Source: Psychrobacter sp. NZS113 (lineage in GTDB: Bacteria; Pseudomonadota; Gammaproteobacteria; Pseudomonadales; Moraxellaceae). From it: a stretch of 64,000 nt of DNA. The stretch spans positions 124,001 through 188,000 of the forward strand of contig NZ_JADYWL010000001.1 in assembly GCF_015864825.1 (NCBI RefSeq). The letters run 5' to 3'. The position numbers and the translations under genes are program-made. Below the pieces are notes generated by a model. The model searched no databases. It was not told the origin of the DNA and saw only the letters and a list, made by a program, of their open reading frames with translations. This document shows positions 32,297-41,421 of the stretch, one piece after another. Position 1 is the first letter of the stretch; each line of letters begins with the position of its first letter.

Positions 32297-33517
32297 TTAG
32301 ATAAGCGTTAAACACCATAACGAAGTGACTTCAGCACTGCGCGCGACATGTAGAGGGTCGGTATCATCTTGGCTGCGACCATGCTTCGGTTTTGTATTGA
32401 GACGGTATTTTACTGCCAATCCAGCATCGGCAAACAAGTTTAATAGCTCATCACGGGTACGTAGCTGTAAATGCTCAGCTAAGTCCGACATTATCAACCA
32501 AAGCTCTCCGTGCTCAGCTAAGTGCTGTTTGGCGCCCTGCAACATCCCACGCAACATCGCGCTATTGGCATCATAGACTGCATATTCGAGCGGTGAGCTT
32601 GGCTTAGTAGGTAACCAAGGAGGATTGCAGACAATGAGGTTAGCGAGTGGCGCATCAGTTGGATACAAATCCGCTTGCTGTAACTGTACGTTAGATAACG
32701 TCAAACGCGCAAAGTTCTCGCTAGCACAGGCCAAAGAACGCGGATTTAAGTCAGTGGCAATCACTTGCGGAACACCACGCTGCGCTAAGATAATGGCCAA
32801 TAAACCCGTGCCGGTACCGATGTCATAGGCGACATCATGAGTCGCTGGTAGCGGTGCATCGAGCAACAGTTGTACATACTCATGACGAGTTGGCGCAAAC
32901 ACACCATAATGCGGGAAAATCGATAACCCTAAGCTGTCTATTGGGACGCCTTTTTCGCGCCATCCTGCTGCGCCAAGTGCGCCTTGCATATCACGAAATG
33001 ATAATACGCATGGCTCATCGATTGCACCAAAGGCTGCTGTACAGGCCGCACTGACATCAGGGGCGCGGCGTAGTTGGCTGACGTAACTGGCATCAAGCTC
33101 TAGTAGTAAACGGCTTAATATGCGTGAGCGTTGGGCTTGTAATTGGCGCTGCTGATGAAATAAGTTGGGAATGCCTTTAACCTTTGCTGTGTTAGGTTTA
33201 TTCGCCGCTTTCTTAACCTTACGCTGTTCAGAGCGCTCATTAGTGCGATCTATACGACGACCAAGTGCTTGTAGCAGTTGTCGTGCATTATGAAAGTCAC
33301 CGCGCCATAGCAGTGATGTGCCTTCGCAAGCTAAACGGTAAGCGTCGTCTGCGGTCGTTGTATCATCAACCAATACAACGCGCGCAGGTGGCATATGATT
33401 GCTTTCAGACAACCAAAGAGCATTACGTAGAGTTTCGTTTTCTTGCCATTGTACATACTGCTTTTCTGTTTGTAACACGTAGTAGCCTACCTTTTGTGAA
33501 AGATATATCTCGTACAA
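32297..33517 (-). CDS. Class I SAM-dependent methyltransferase with NPPW motif
   Basis: A 406-aa protein whose C-terminal half is a methyltransferase: motif I DIGTGTGLLAIILAQRG, acidic loop ATDLNPRSLACA and motif IV VCNPPWLPTKP. The NPPW motif is typical of enzymes that methylate amides or exocyclic amines (PrmC/HemK, RsmC, RlmG types). The N-terminal half (ALWLSES, LACEGTSLLWRGDFHNARQ) looks like a substrate-recognition domain. The longest frame begins with TTG and has no clear ribosome site; GTG 33478 or ATG 33394 are alternatives. Target unknown. Confidence 0.8.
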   Translation of the reverse strand: MYEIYLSQKVGYYVLQTEKQYVQWQENETLRNALWLSESNHMPPARVVLVDDTTTADDAYRLACEGTSLLWRGDFHNARQLLQALGRRIDRTNERSEQRKVKKAANKPNTAKVKGIPNLFHQQRQLQAQRSRILSRLLLELDASYVSQLRRAPDVSAACTAAFGAIDEPCVLSFRDMQGALGAAGWREKGVPIDSLGLSIFPHYGVFAPTRHEYVQLLLDAPLPATHDVAYDIGTGTGLLAIILAQRGVPQVIATDLNPRSLACASENFARLTLSNVQLQQADLYPTDAPLANLIVCNPPWLPTKPSSPLEYAVYDANSAMLRGMLQGAKQHLAEHGELWLIMSDLAEHLQLRTRDELLNLFADAGLAVKYRLNTKPKHGRSQDDTDPLHVARSAEVTSLWCLTLI

Positions 33518-33598
33518 ATCAAAGATATCTTTATATTGTTTGTTGCGCTGTCAATGTTTTGCTGTGATTAGAGCTTTGCTGCGGTAACTTGAGTGCAT

Positions 33599-33925
33599 TT
33601 AAGCGCTTTTTTTCTTAACCAAATAGCGATAAAGCGTCACACTCATGGGTGCAGTATCATCACTATCAACCTTGATTTCATCAGGGTCAGTATCTAAGCT
33701 CACGTTCTCAGCCAGCGTCTCTTGAGTCAATAATTCGTGACCCAAATGACGACAGAAATTAGGAATATCACGAGTGGTAGCAGGGTCGGTGGCCAGTATT
33801 TCAATCACCTCGCCACTGTCTGCTTTGCGAATGACTCGATGTAGCATCATCACAGGCTCAGGGCAAATAAGCCCCTGCGTGTCCAGATGATGGCTGATAG
33901 AGGTATCTGTTATTGAAGTTGTCAT
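33599..33925 (-). CDS. tusA: Sulfur carrier protein TusA family
   Basis: Small sulfur-relay protein of the TusA/SirA/YedF family. The single essential cysteine lies in LDTQGLICPEPVMMLH, followed by the conserved ATDPATTRDIPNFCRHLGHEL. At 108 aa it is longer than E. coli TusA (81) because of an acidic insert (DTDPDEIKVDSDDTAP). It probably takes part in tRNA 2-thiolation or molybdenum cofactor sulfur supply. No other tus genes lie in the window, so the exact role is inferred from family only. Confidence 0.85.
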   Translation of the reverse strand: MTTSITDTSISHHLDTQGLICPEPVMMLHRVIRKADSGEVIEILATDPATTRDIPNFCRHLGHELLTQETLAENVSLDTDPDEIKVDSDDTAPMSVTLYRYLVKKKSA

Positions 33926-33991
33926 AATTGTTTTAATAAACCTAAGAGATAAGTTTGATAATGGAGAGTTTGTTTACGCGTCTATCAGGAG

Positions 33992-34507
33992 TCAGGAAGT
34001 GCTTTCTGAGTTTTCTACAATATCTGTCTCTAGCGCTTCGTCAGTATCAGGCAAGTCAGCCACTTCTAAAAAGTTAAAAAATCGCTTAAAGCTCACTTTA
34101 AATAAAAAGGCCACTCCTAACCAACAGGACAATCCTAACCATGCAGTATCAGCGAATAATAGCCCACCAATTAATATGATGGTCGATACGCCGATACTCA
34201 TTGCAATCATCGAAGGTTGGTTCAAACGATAACGATAAACGACTAAGGCATCATAAAGCGTAATGGGAATCGTGAGCGCAACCAAGGCGTATGGCAAATT
34301 ATAAAATAGTTGGTAAAGCAGCTGGTTGTCATGAAAGGCTTTAATACTAGCAATGGTGCCAAAAACCATGAACGCAAAGATAGCAGCATAAATGAGATAA
34401 ATCGCCACTTGGTTTATCCGTTGTGCGCCTTTGATACGAGCAATAGCAAGCGGAGAAAAACCATGTTGCGATTTATTCTGCGTGGATTGGTCTGAAACAG
34501 TAGTCAT
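33992..34507 (-). CDS. Hypothetical membrane protein, four predicted helices
   Basis: A 171-aa protein with hydrophobic segments at about residues 34-55, 67-85, 98-118 and 120-138, and an acidic Ser/Glu-rich C-terminal tail. I do not recognise a family. It begins 90 bp downstream of ruvX and ends 66 bp before tusA on the same strand, so it may be part of a yqgE-ruvX-membrane protein-tusA cluster. Confidence 0.7.
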   Translation of the reverse strand: MTTVSDQSTQNKSQHGFSPLAIARIKGAQRINQVAIYLIYAAIFAFMVFGTIASIKAFHDNQLLYQLFYNLPYALVALTIPITLYDALVVYRYRLNQPSMIAMSIGVSTIILIGGLLFADTAWLGLSCWLGVAFLFKVSFKRFFNFLEVADLPDTDEALETDIVENSESTS

Positions 34508-34597
34508 AATAATCAGTCATTTATCCGTTGAGATGATATGGTCAATCCACTATATAGCAGAAATTATTGGCATAGGAGTGGCAAGCTGATTTCTAAG

Positions 34598-35185
34598 CTA
34601 ATCTGCTTTGATTGCATCAATGGCGATACTGCTATTCGGATCAGCAAAGTAAGTCGACATCAGGATACAAGCAGAAATATCATCAATAGGGTCGCGCTCA
34701 TTCTTAATCCAGCCATTGTCCCAAGCGATTTCTCGTGCTGCGACAGAGGTCAGGCGCTCATCACAGAGTGACACGACCACTGGCAGATGCTGTTCCATAA
34801 CTCTATGCGCTAGGCGACGAGCGAATTTATGCGCACGCTTAGACAGCATCGAGCTACTACCATCCATATTGAGCGGTAGGCCGATGACCACTTTTGACAC
34901 GCCCCACACCTTAATAATACCGAGTAAATTATCCCAGTCAGGTTGACCATTATTCATCGCTAAGATATCAAAGGCACGCGCTGTCTCGGTAATGGTATTA
35001 CCAAGTGCCATGCCCATTTTTTTGACGCCATAGTCTAAAGCTAAGACAAGATGTGGCTTAACGGTCGCTTCAGCAACGCCAGTATCAGTCTCTATTGTAT
35101 TGGTGCTATCTTTTATAAGAGTGCTATCTACCATAGTAACGGATGTATCCTGTTTTGATTTTTTATTTCTGCATTCATGGAACAT
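34598..35185 (-). CDS. ruvX: Putative pre-16S rRNA nuclease / Holliday junction resolvase YqgF (RuvX)
   Basis: RNase H-fold nuclease needed for 16S rRNA 5'-end maturation. The 195-aa protein has the YqgF motifs ALDYGVKKMGMALGN, KVVIGLPLNMDGS and SLCDERLTSVAA, plus acidic DPIDDISACILM near the end. About 40 residues precede the conserved core, so ATG 35134 is an alternative start. The ATG at 35185 is 6 nt after the yqgE stop, consistent with coupling. The yqgE-yqgF order is conserved in gammaproteobacteria. Confidence 0.93.
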   Translation of the reverse strand: MFHECRNKKSKQDTSVTMVDSTLIKDSTNTIETDTGVAEATVKPHLVLALDYGVKKMGMALGNTITETARAFDILAMNNGQPDWDNLLGIIKVWGVSKVVIGLPLNMDGSSSMLSKRAHKFARRLAHRVMEQHLPVVVSLCDERLTSVAAREIAWDNGWIKNERDPIDDISACILMSTYFADPNSSIAIDAIKAD

Positions 35186-35191
35186 CTGAGG

Positions 35192-35755
35192 TTAAGCGTG
35201 ACCGATATCACTGCTTAGGTAATCAAAGTTGATTCCGATTTTATCAGCGGCTATTTGCCAGCGCTCTTCAAATGGCGTATCAAACAATAAGTTTAGATCT
35301 GCAGGGCAGACCAACCAATCACCATTATTCAATTCTTGGTCTAGCTGTTTTTTGCCCCAGCTGGCATGACCTAAGCACAATTGATAGTGTCCAACGCCTT
35401 GACCAGCAGCGATACGCTTAAGGATATCTTGACTGGTCGTGATGCAGACATTCTCTGAGATAGCAAAAGAAGACGCCCATTCCGGCTGACCAGTATGCAG
35501 CACAAAGCCAACCTCAGGATACATAGGGCCGCCTTCTAATGCCAAGTCTTCCATCACCTGTGGATCAGTGACTTCAATATCTAAATCTTCTAGCAGCTTA
35601 CCCACATGTGATTGCTCTAATGGACGATTGATGACCAAGCCGAGTGCACCGTGCTTATCATGACGGCAGATATAAATTAGCGCCTGCTCAAACCTTGGGT
35701 CTGACAGCTCTGGCGCCGCGATTAAGAAATGATGAGTCAAATTGGTTTTAGACAT
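35192..35755 (-). CDS. yqgE: UPF0301/AlgH family protein YqgE
   Basis: A 187-aa protein with the family pattern [48 protein letters not shown] and [17 protein letters not shown]. In Pseudomonas the relative AlgH affects alginate production, but the biochemical function is unknown. The start at ATG 35755 yields the usual N-terminus; a TTG four codons upstream is less likely. It is followed closely by ruvX. Confidence 0.93.
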   Translation of the reverse strand: MSKTNLTHHFLIAAPELSDPRFEQALIYICRHDKHGALGLVINRPLEQSHVGKLLEDLDIEVTDPQVMEDLALEGGPMYPEVGFVLHTGQPEWASSFAISENVCITTSQDILKRIAAGQGVGHYQLCLGHASWGKKQLDQELNNGDWLVCPADLNLLFDTPFEERWQIAADKIGINFDYLSSDIGHA

Positions 35756-35873
35756 AGAGACAAGCAAAACCTAATAATGAAGGTGAAAGACCACTATATG
35801 GCGATAGTGAGTAAAAAATCAACTAAAGCAAATATTTAGCCGTGATGTAGAGCTAATCACAAACCCAAAACGT

Positions 35874-37553
35874 TTATTTAACATCCGTCAATAAACTACG
35901 AGCATGATCACGGGTAACATCAGTAATAATCACACCACCGGACATACGTGCTAGCTCATCGACCTGCGCACTATCGGTCAATATCAACAGCTCACTCTCA
36001 GTTTGTTCCTGATGGTGCTTTTGTACCAAAATATGCTGATGCGCTTGCGCCGCTACTTGTGCTTGGTGAGTAATGGCCAATAATTGCTGTGTACGGCCAA
36101 GCTCACGTAATAACTCGCCGACGACTTGCGCCGTGCCTCCACTGATACCAACATCGACTTCATCAAATACTAGCATTGGCTTGGCAGCGTTATTGTCCGC
36201 ATTGGTTGCTTGCAATACTTGCATGACTAAAGCCATTCTTGACAGCTCGCCACCTGACGCAATCTTGTGCAGTGGCTGCATTGGCATACCGACGTTGGCG
36301 CTGAATAACAGATCAATATCAAAACAACCTTGCGCACTATACTGGCTAGGATCTGCTTTTTTGGTAAAGACAAACTCACAGCGGGCATTGGGTAGGGCAA
36401 GTGGTTGTAGTTGCTTAATCAGTTGTTTACTGACAATTGGTGCAGCTTTAGTGCGTTCTTCATTTAGCTGAGTGGCTAGTGTTAAATATTCTTGCAAAGC
36501 CTGTTCAATTTGTGCCGCCATCGCATCGCTACTTGGCTCATTTTCTAATTGCTCTAATTGTGTTTCCCAGCCTTTTGCTTCCTCAATTAAATCACTGGCT
36601 GGCAAGCTATGCTTTCGTGATAAACGGTGCCCTAAGCTGATAAGACTGTCTAGTGTCTGCAAGCGCTCAGGATCAGGCAGTTGTTGCTCGGCATAATCTG
36701 ATAATAGGCCAGTCACTTCAGTGATTTGCTGCTGCGCTAAATGTAGCTGTTCAGACGCTTGCTCAAAGGTTTGGCTAACACTCATTTGGTTGTCACAGAG
36801 CTTGATAGCTTGTCCTAGTAAGGTCATGACATCTGGCTCATCCGTATCATTATCGAGCAGATGTAAGCCGTGGCTGGCCTCTTGCATCAGTGCTTCTATA
36901 TTAGACAGCTCTTCATGCTCTGCTTCGACCTCTGCATAATCGACGGCTAGTAATGGGGCAATGTCTGCTAGTTGGCTTTGTAAAAGTTGGATACGATCTT
37001 GACGCTGAGCTTCACGACTAGCGATATCATCAGCACGGCGTTTGAGCTGCTGGTAGGTTTGATAGCTACTGGATGTTTGTAAGGCTAGAGGTGTGATTTG
37101 CGCCATCTCGTCCAACCATTTCACCACAAATTGTGGTTTAAGCAATGCTTGCTGAGCATGTTGGCTGTGAATATTGACTAATAATGTACCGAGACTTTTT
37201 AGCTCGGCCAAACTAACTGGCACACCATTTAACCATGCCTTTGAGCGGCCGTTATTACTTAGCTGACGGCGAATTAAGACTTCCGGCTCTTCTAGCGCTC
37301 TATCATTTTTAGCGAACCACTCAGCAATGATATGGTTGTCTTCTACATCGAACTGCGCATAAATATCTGCATGTGCAGCACCATGTCTGACCATCGCACT
37401 GTCTGCACGCTCACCCGCACACAATGATAGCGCATCAAGCAAAAGTGATTTCCCAGCTCCAGTCTCGCCAGTGATGACATTGAAGCCTTCAGCCACACTC
37501 AGCTCATGCTGAGCGATCAACGCAAACTGATGTAAAGTTAATGATACTAGCAT
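35874..37553 (-). CDS. recN: DNA repair protein RecN
   Basis: SMC-like ATPase recruited to double-strand breaks. The 559-aa protein has Walker A GETGAGKSLLLDAL near residue 30, a long central coiled coil, the signature KIASGGELSRMALVMQ and Walker B MLVFDEVDVGISGGTA. ATG 37553 is chosen, with GAGAGG a few bases upstream; the preceding TTG codon is not needed. It is a single-gene unit with the 176-bp element about 95 bp upstream of its start. I see no clear LexA-type box upstream. Confidence 0.95.
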   Translation of the reverse strand: MLVSLTLHQFALIAQHELSVAEGFNVITGETGAGKSLLLDALSLCAGERADSAMVRHGAAHADIYAQFDVEDNHIIAEWFAKNDRALEEPEVLIRRQLSNNGRSKAWLNGVPVSLAELKSLGTLLVNIHSQHAQQALLKPQFVVKWLDEMAQITPLALQTSSSYQTYQQLKRRADDIASREAQRQDRIQLLQSQLADIAPLLAVDYAEVEAEHEELSNIEALMQEASHGLHLLDNDTDEPDVMTLLGQAIKLCDNQMSVSQTFEQASEQLHLAQQQITEVTGLLSDYAEQQLPDPERLQTLDSLISLGHRLSRKHSLPASDLIEEAKGWETQLEQLENEPSSDAMAAQIEQALQEYLTLATQLNEERTKAAPIVSKQLIKQLQPLALPNARCEFVFTKKADPSQYSAQGCFDIDLLFSANVGMPMQPLHKIASGGELSRMALVMQVLQATNADNNAAKPMLVFDEVDVGISGGTAQVVGELLRELGRTQQLLAITHQAQVAAQAHQHILVQKHHQEQTESELLILTDSAQVDELARMSGGVIITDVTRDHARSLLTDVK

Positions 37554-37648
37554 CAACGCCTCTCATGATAGACAGTGAGCTTCACTTATAAAACAGTAAA
37601 GCCATATCTAAAATAGAATAAATAAGTTAAATCGTTCAGGTACTAACA

Positions 37649-37824
37649 CTAGGGCGTGTCTTCATTTTAAAAATAGTGATAAAAGTGAGATAAATAGCCG
37701 TCAAACAAGAAAAATAGCGCAGATAATATCGGGATATTAACTAGCTATTTGACGTAGTTTGGCAAGATTTAGCCATTTTTAGCCCATTTAGATAAATATC
37801 GAGTGAATTGAAGACACGCCCTAG
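37649..37824. mobile_element. 176-bp inverted-repeat element, copy 2 (MITE-like)
   Basis: Same length and orientation as the element at 25557. The ends are a perfect 16-bp inverted repeat, CTAGGGCGTGTCTTCA. The interior contains CGTCAAA and TTTGACG as an inner inverted pair and a near-palindrome ATATCGGGATAT. No open frame. The TA or CTAG at each end may be a target duplication. Confidence 0.85.
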
Positions 37825-38356
37825 CTAGATAACGATAATTAGCAAATATTATGGTGTTAAATGTGGCCAAATACAAATTTTAATAGCATTGAATACAATA
37901 AAATGAGGAAAAAGTATTATCACAAAATTTACAGAAGCTAATGGTTTATCGTTATTATTCGATGACCAATATTAGCTATAAATTGAATAAGTTAATCAAA
38001 TCCTAGTGATATATTAGCATTAAATGTTCAGCCGAAAAGACATTCTAGAATGGGCATTAGATAAAATTTTCCTAACCGCTTTAACAAACTTTATAGATAT
38101 AATGTGGTAGCATAATCTAACATAATGATAAACTCTTACTGGCTAGCTTTCATGCCTCATGTTACATGACAACGAGTCACAATACTTTCAAATTAAGCAG
38201 GTATAGTATTAAAGGTAAGAAATTCAGCTATGATGTTATAGAGTAATAGAAAACATAGAGCACAATCTATATTTTCTAAAATATACAATTTAAACAGTAC
38301 TTTACCCAGTTACTTATTTTTTAGTTTTGCAATAATTATTTGATAAGGAAGCCACT
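37825..38356. other. AT-rich intergenic region upstream of ppnP
   Basis: About 530 bp with many stops in all frames, presumed promoter and leader of ppnP. I see no RNA gene, repeat or strong promoter match. Confidence 0.4.
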
Positions 38357-38692
38357 ATGACAGCGGCGCAATTTACTAATGTAACAGTCAATGCTCAAGC
38401 AACGATATCTTATGATGGTCGTTGTTCTAGCCACACTATTATGTTCGAAGATGGTCGACATAAGACATTGGGTGTTATTTTGCCTTGTGATAACTTGGTT
38501 GAGCATTATCATTTTAGCACCAACACCTCTGAGCGTATCGAAATCATCGGTGGTGAGTGTGAAGTCAAAACAAATGGTGAAGAAGAGTTCAGTTACTATC
38601 GTGCAGGTCAGTCATTCGTGGTTGAAGGCAATAGTGGTTTTAACTTACGTACCGAAGAAATCGTACAGTATGTTTGTCACCTAGAAGGCTAA
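38357..38692 (+). CDS. ppnP: Pyrimidine/purine nucleoside phosphorylase PpnP
   Basis: Small cupin-fold phosphorylase (former DUF1255/YaiE) that splits nucleosides to base and ribose-1-phosphate. The 111-aa protein, slightly longer than the usual 94, has ISYDGRCSSHTIMFEDGRHK, LGVILPC, HYHFSTNTSERIEIIGGECEV and the YRAGQSFVVEGNSGF stretch typical of the family. AAGGA lies 8-9 nt before the ATG. It is a lone gene. Confidence 0.93.
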   Translation: MTAAQFTNVTVNAQATISYDGRCSSHTIMFEDGRHKTLGVILPCDNLVEHYHFSTNTSERIEIIGGECEVKTNGEEEFSYYRAGQSFVVEGNSGFNLRTEEIVQYVCHLEG

Positions 38693-38947
38693 TCTGATTG
38701 GCAGGTTTTGATCGAAACCTGCTGGTTAAAATCATAGTTTAGTGGCTTACCATTTATCATGCCAAACACTTCTCATTCAAAAGAAATAAACAATACTAAA
38801 TTGGCATTGTTTATTTCTTTTTCAATTGTCACACCCCTTTATTCACAGTGACTTGCTACAATCACCTCTCTATTCTTTTTCTGTTTTATCGCATTAGGCG
38901 TTGACCACCTTACAAACAATCACTTCATAATTAGTAGGACTACTACT

Positions 38948-39718
38948 ATGGCAAAACCTATTTATTTCTATGGTATTCATGCAATTGATGCCTTACTCGA
39001 ACATCGTCCTCTTGATGGGCTTAGCTTATTTGTACAGCAAGGCCGCGAGACTGATAGCCACGTACAAGCGATTATGGCACAGGCAAGCGCAAATGGTATC
39101 AGTATTCAGCCAACGCAAAAAGACAATCTCACGCAGTTATGTGGCAGCCCACAACATCAAGGCGTCGTGCTAAATGCTCGTCCATTAGGCTTTGCTAATG
39201 AAGGGTTGCTGGATACGATTGTTGGACGTGATCAATGCTTGCTATTAGTCTTAGATCAAATCACTGATGCGCATAATTTTGGTGCTTGTTTGCGTACTGC
39301 TGTGGCGATGGGCGTAGATGCAGTGGTTTGTCCAAAGCACCATGCAGCAAGCCTAACACCAACGGTTGCCAAAGTATCTGTTGGCGCAGCTGAGATGATG
39401 CCGATTATCAGTGTAACCAATCTGGCTCGCACACTGTCACAAATAAAAAGTGCAGGTGTTTTTGTCTTTGGGACTGCGCTCAATGCGGATGCCAAGCCCA
39501 TACATGCGGCTGACTTAACGGGTAAGACAGCCATTATTATGGGTTCAGAAGGGGAAGGGATGCGTCGTCTGACTATGGAGAGCTGCGATGAGCTGGTTTA
39601 TATTCCGATGTCAGGGAATGAATATGGCAACCTACAGAGTTTAAATGTGAGTGTTGCCACTGGTATGGCGTTATACGAAGTTAATCGGCAGCGAACTTTA
39701 GCTGCTGGGCCAGTATAA
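38948..39718 (+). CDS. rlmB: 23S rRNA (guanosine(2251)-2'-O)-methyltransferase RlmB
   Basis: SPOUT-fold rRNA methyltransferase. The 256-aa protein has the N-terminal substrate-binding domain (FYGIHAIDALLEHRP) and the knot domain motifs LVLDQITDAHNFGACLRTA, AIIMGSEGEGMRRL and IPMSGNEYGNLQSLNVSVA. AGGAC precedes the ATG by 10 nt. The last 38 bases overlap the 3' end of coaE on the opposite strand. Confidence 0.95.
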   Translation: MAKPIYFYGIHAIDALLEHRPLDGLSLFVQQGRETDSHVQAIMAQASANGISIQPTQKDNLTQLCGSPQHQGVVLNARPLGFANEGLLDTIVGRDQCLLLVLDQITDAHNFGACLRTAVAMGVDAVVCPKHHAASLTPTVAKVSVGAAEMMPIISVTNLARTLSQIKSAGVFVFGTALNADAKPIHAADLTGKTAIIMGSEGEGMRRLTMESCDELVYIPMSGNEYGNLQSLNVSVATGMALYEVNRQRTLAAGPV

Positions 39719-40373
39719 GATATTCTTGATGTAGTGGTTCTAATTGCGAGTATAGATCTACAAGATTACTTTCATTTAGCACCACATTATCAGCATGACG
39801 ATTGCGCTCTTCGCGGCTCAACTGATTGACCATAATGGCTTTAATCTTTTGCACGCTTTGCTCGTCACGCTGACTGGCACGTGCAAGCTGTGTGTCTTCA
39901 GTAGCGTCCATTACTAGAACGCGCTGGCATAGATTCGCCAACCCTGCTTCTGCAGCTTCGATGAGTAGCGGTGCTGACAACACTATATAAGGTGTAGTAC
40001 TAGCCGCTAACTGAGCTTTTGCTGTCTCGCGTATCGCAGGATGAGTGATTGCTTCTAACTCAATTAATGCATCAGGGTGTGTGAATACGTGCGTTCTTAC
40101 GGCTGCTCGATCCATTGATCCATCACCATTCAATACCCAATCACCAAACTTCTTCTGAATTTTACGCAAGGTTGAGCTGCCTTTGGCGACGATTTCATGG
40201 GCAATGACATCGGCATCTATAATATCAATACCTTGCTCAGCGAACCAAGCGCTAGCAGCAGACTTCCCACTGCCGATACCACCCGTCAAACCGACTACTA
40301 ACGTCTTATTTTTAGTTTGTGGGCTTTGCGATTGATGTGAGTAAGGTGAAGGAACGTTTGTGTGTTTTAACAT
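39681..40373 (-). CDS. coaE: Dephospho-CoA kinase
   Basis: Last step of coenzyme A synthesis. The 230-aa protein has P-loop GLTGGIGSGKSAAS, IDADVIAHEIV and the lid region with QRVLVMDATEDTQLARASQRD. An extra about 25 residues precede the core. It is the distal gene of the pilB-pilC-pilD-coaE cluster, as in Pseudomonas; yacG is not seen. The stop codon lies inside rlmB (convergent overlap of 38 bp), so there is no room for a shared terminator. Confidence 0.94.
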   Translation of the reverse strand: MLKHTNVPSPYSHQSQSPQTKNKTLVVGLTGGIGSGKSAASAWFAEQGIDIIDADVIAHEIVAKGSSTLRKIQKKFGDWVLNGDGSMDRAAVRTHVFTHPDALIELEAITHPAIRETAKAQLAASTTPYIVLSAPLLIEAAEAGLANLCQRVLVMDATEDTQLARASQRDEQSVQKIKAIMVNQLSREERNRHADNVVLNESNLVDLYSQLEPLHQEYLILAQQLKFAAD

Positions 40374-40496
40374 AATGATGACTTATTTGGTTGGTATCGT
40401 AATGGTAGCAATTGCCAATTGAAAATATAGCTTTCAAGTATGACAGTTAAAAGCTGATAGTTTGCTGTCACAACCTATTTTTACTGTTATAAATTA

Positions 40497-41396
40497 TTAA
40501 GGGTACATGCCAAGATACCAGCTAACAATCTCTGAGCCATATAATAAAGCCACGATACCTGCAATAGCGATATAAGGACCAAAGGCGAACGGTTTACTCT
40601 CACCTTGCTTTTTCATTAGGATAATCCCAACAATTGACCCTAGCAAAGAAGATAGTAAGATAATCAACGGTAACATCATAGGACCGAGCCAAGCTCCTAA
40701 TACTGCTAAGAGCTTAAAATCTCCTTGTCCCATACCATGTTTTTTAGTGATAAGAAAAAAGACCTTAACCACTATCCACAGTGATAAAAATCCAAGTAAT
40801 AAACCCCAAATTGATTGAGTTGGCGAGACAAACCAGCCTTGGGAGTTCACGGCCAATCCTAAACCTGCTAAAGGGAAGGTTAAGCGATCTGGTAGCAACT
40901 GAGTATCAAAATCAATTCCTGTTAAAGCAATAAGTGTCCACACCAAAAGTAGCGCTGACAATCCCGCAGCACTGACCCCAAACTGATAAATCACTAATAC
41001 TGACAGTAGCGCAGTGACCAACTCAACGATAGGATAGCGTAGACCAATAGAGGCTTTACAATCTGAGCAGCGTCCGCGTAGTACCAACCAACTAATTAAA
41101 GGTATGTTTTCATACCACTTGATTTTATGGCTACAATGAGGGCAGCGTGAGGCAGGGCGACTCAAGGTAATAGGTTGGTCAGCGGCTACGATATTTTTTA
41201 GAGGTAGAGTATGTTCATGTGGCAAGTCTGCTTGCTCAGACATAAACTGGCTGCATTCTTGTCGCCAACCATAAAGCATCATTAGTGGAATACGGTGAAC
41301 CACCACATTTAAAAAGCTGCCAACACAAAGACCTAGTAGACCAAATATGACCAAAGCCATAGCCGTATTATCTTGTAGTAACTGTATAAATTGCAT
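40497..41396 (-). CDS. pilD: Type IV prepilin peptidase / N-methyltransferase PilD
   Basis: Inner-membrane aspartyl protease that cleaves and methylates prepilins and type II pseudopilins. The 299-aa protein has GLCVGSFLNVVVHRIP, a four-cysteine zinc element (CPHC and CSDC) and the two catalytic Asp regions TGIDFDTQLLPD and GMGQGDFKLLA. Several hydrophobic helices follow. AAGGA precedes the ATG. It is transcribed after pilC with a 25-bp gap. Confidence 0.96.
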   Translation of the reverse strand: MQFIQLLQDNTAMALVIFGLLGLCVGSFLNVVVHRIPLMMLYGWRQECSQFMSEQADLPHEHTLPLKNIVAADQPITLSRPASRCPHCSHKIKWYENIPLISWLVLRGRCSDCKASIGLRYPIVELVTALLSVLVIYQFGVSAAGLSALLLVWTLIALTGIDFDTQLLPDRLTFPLAGLGLAVNSQGWFVSPTQSIWGLLLGFLSLWIVVKVFFLITKKHGMGQGDFKLLAVLGAWLGPMMLPLIILLSSLLGSIVGIILMKKQGESKPFAFGPYIAIAGIVALLYGSEIVSWYLGMYP

Positions 41397-41421
41397 GAAA
41401 TAGCAGTCCTTTAATTCGCTT

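Noticed and set aside
36073..36939. Several plus-strand frames inside recN
   Set aside because: Cys/Ser-rich antisense translations of a well-conserved gene; not credible.
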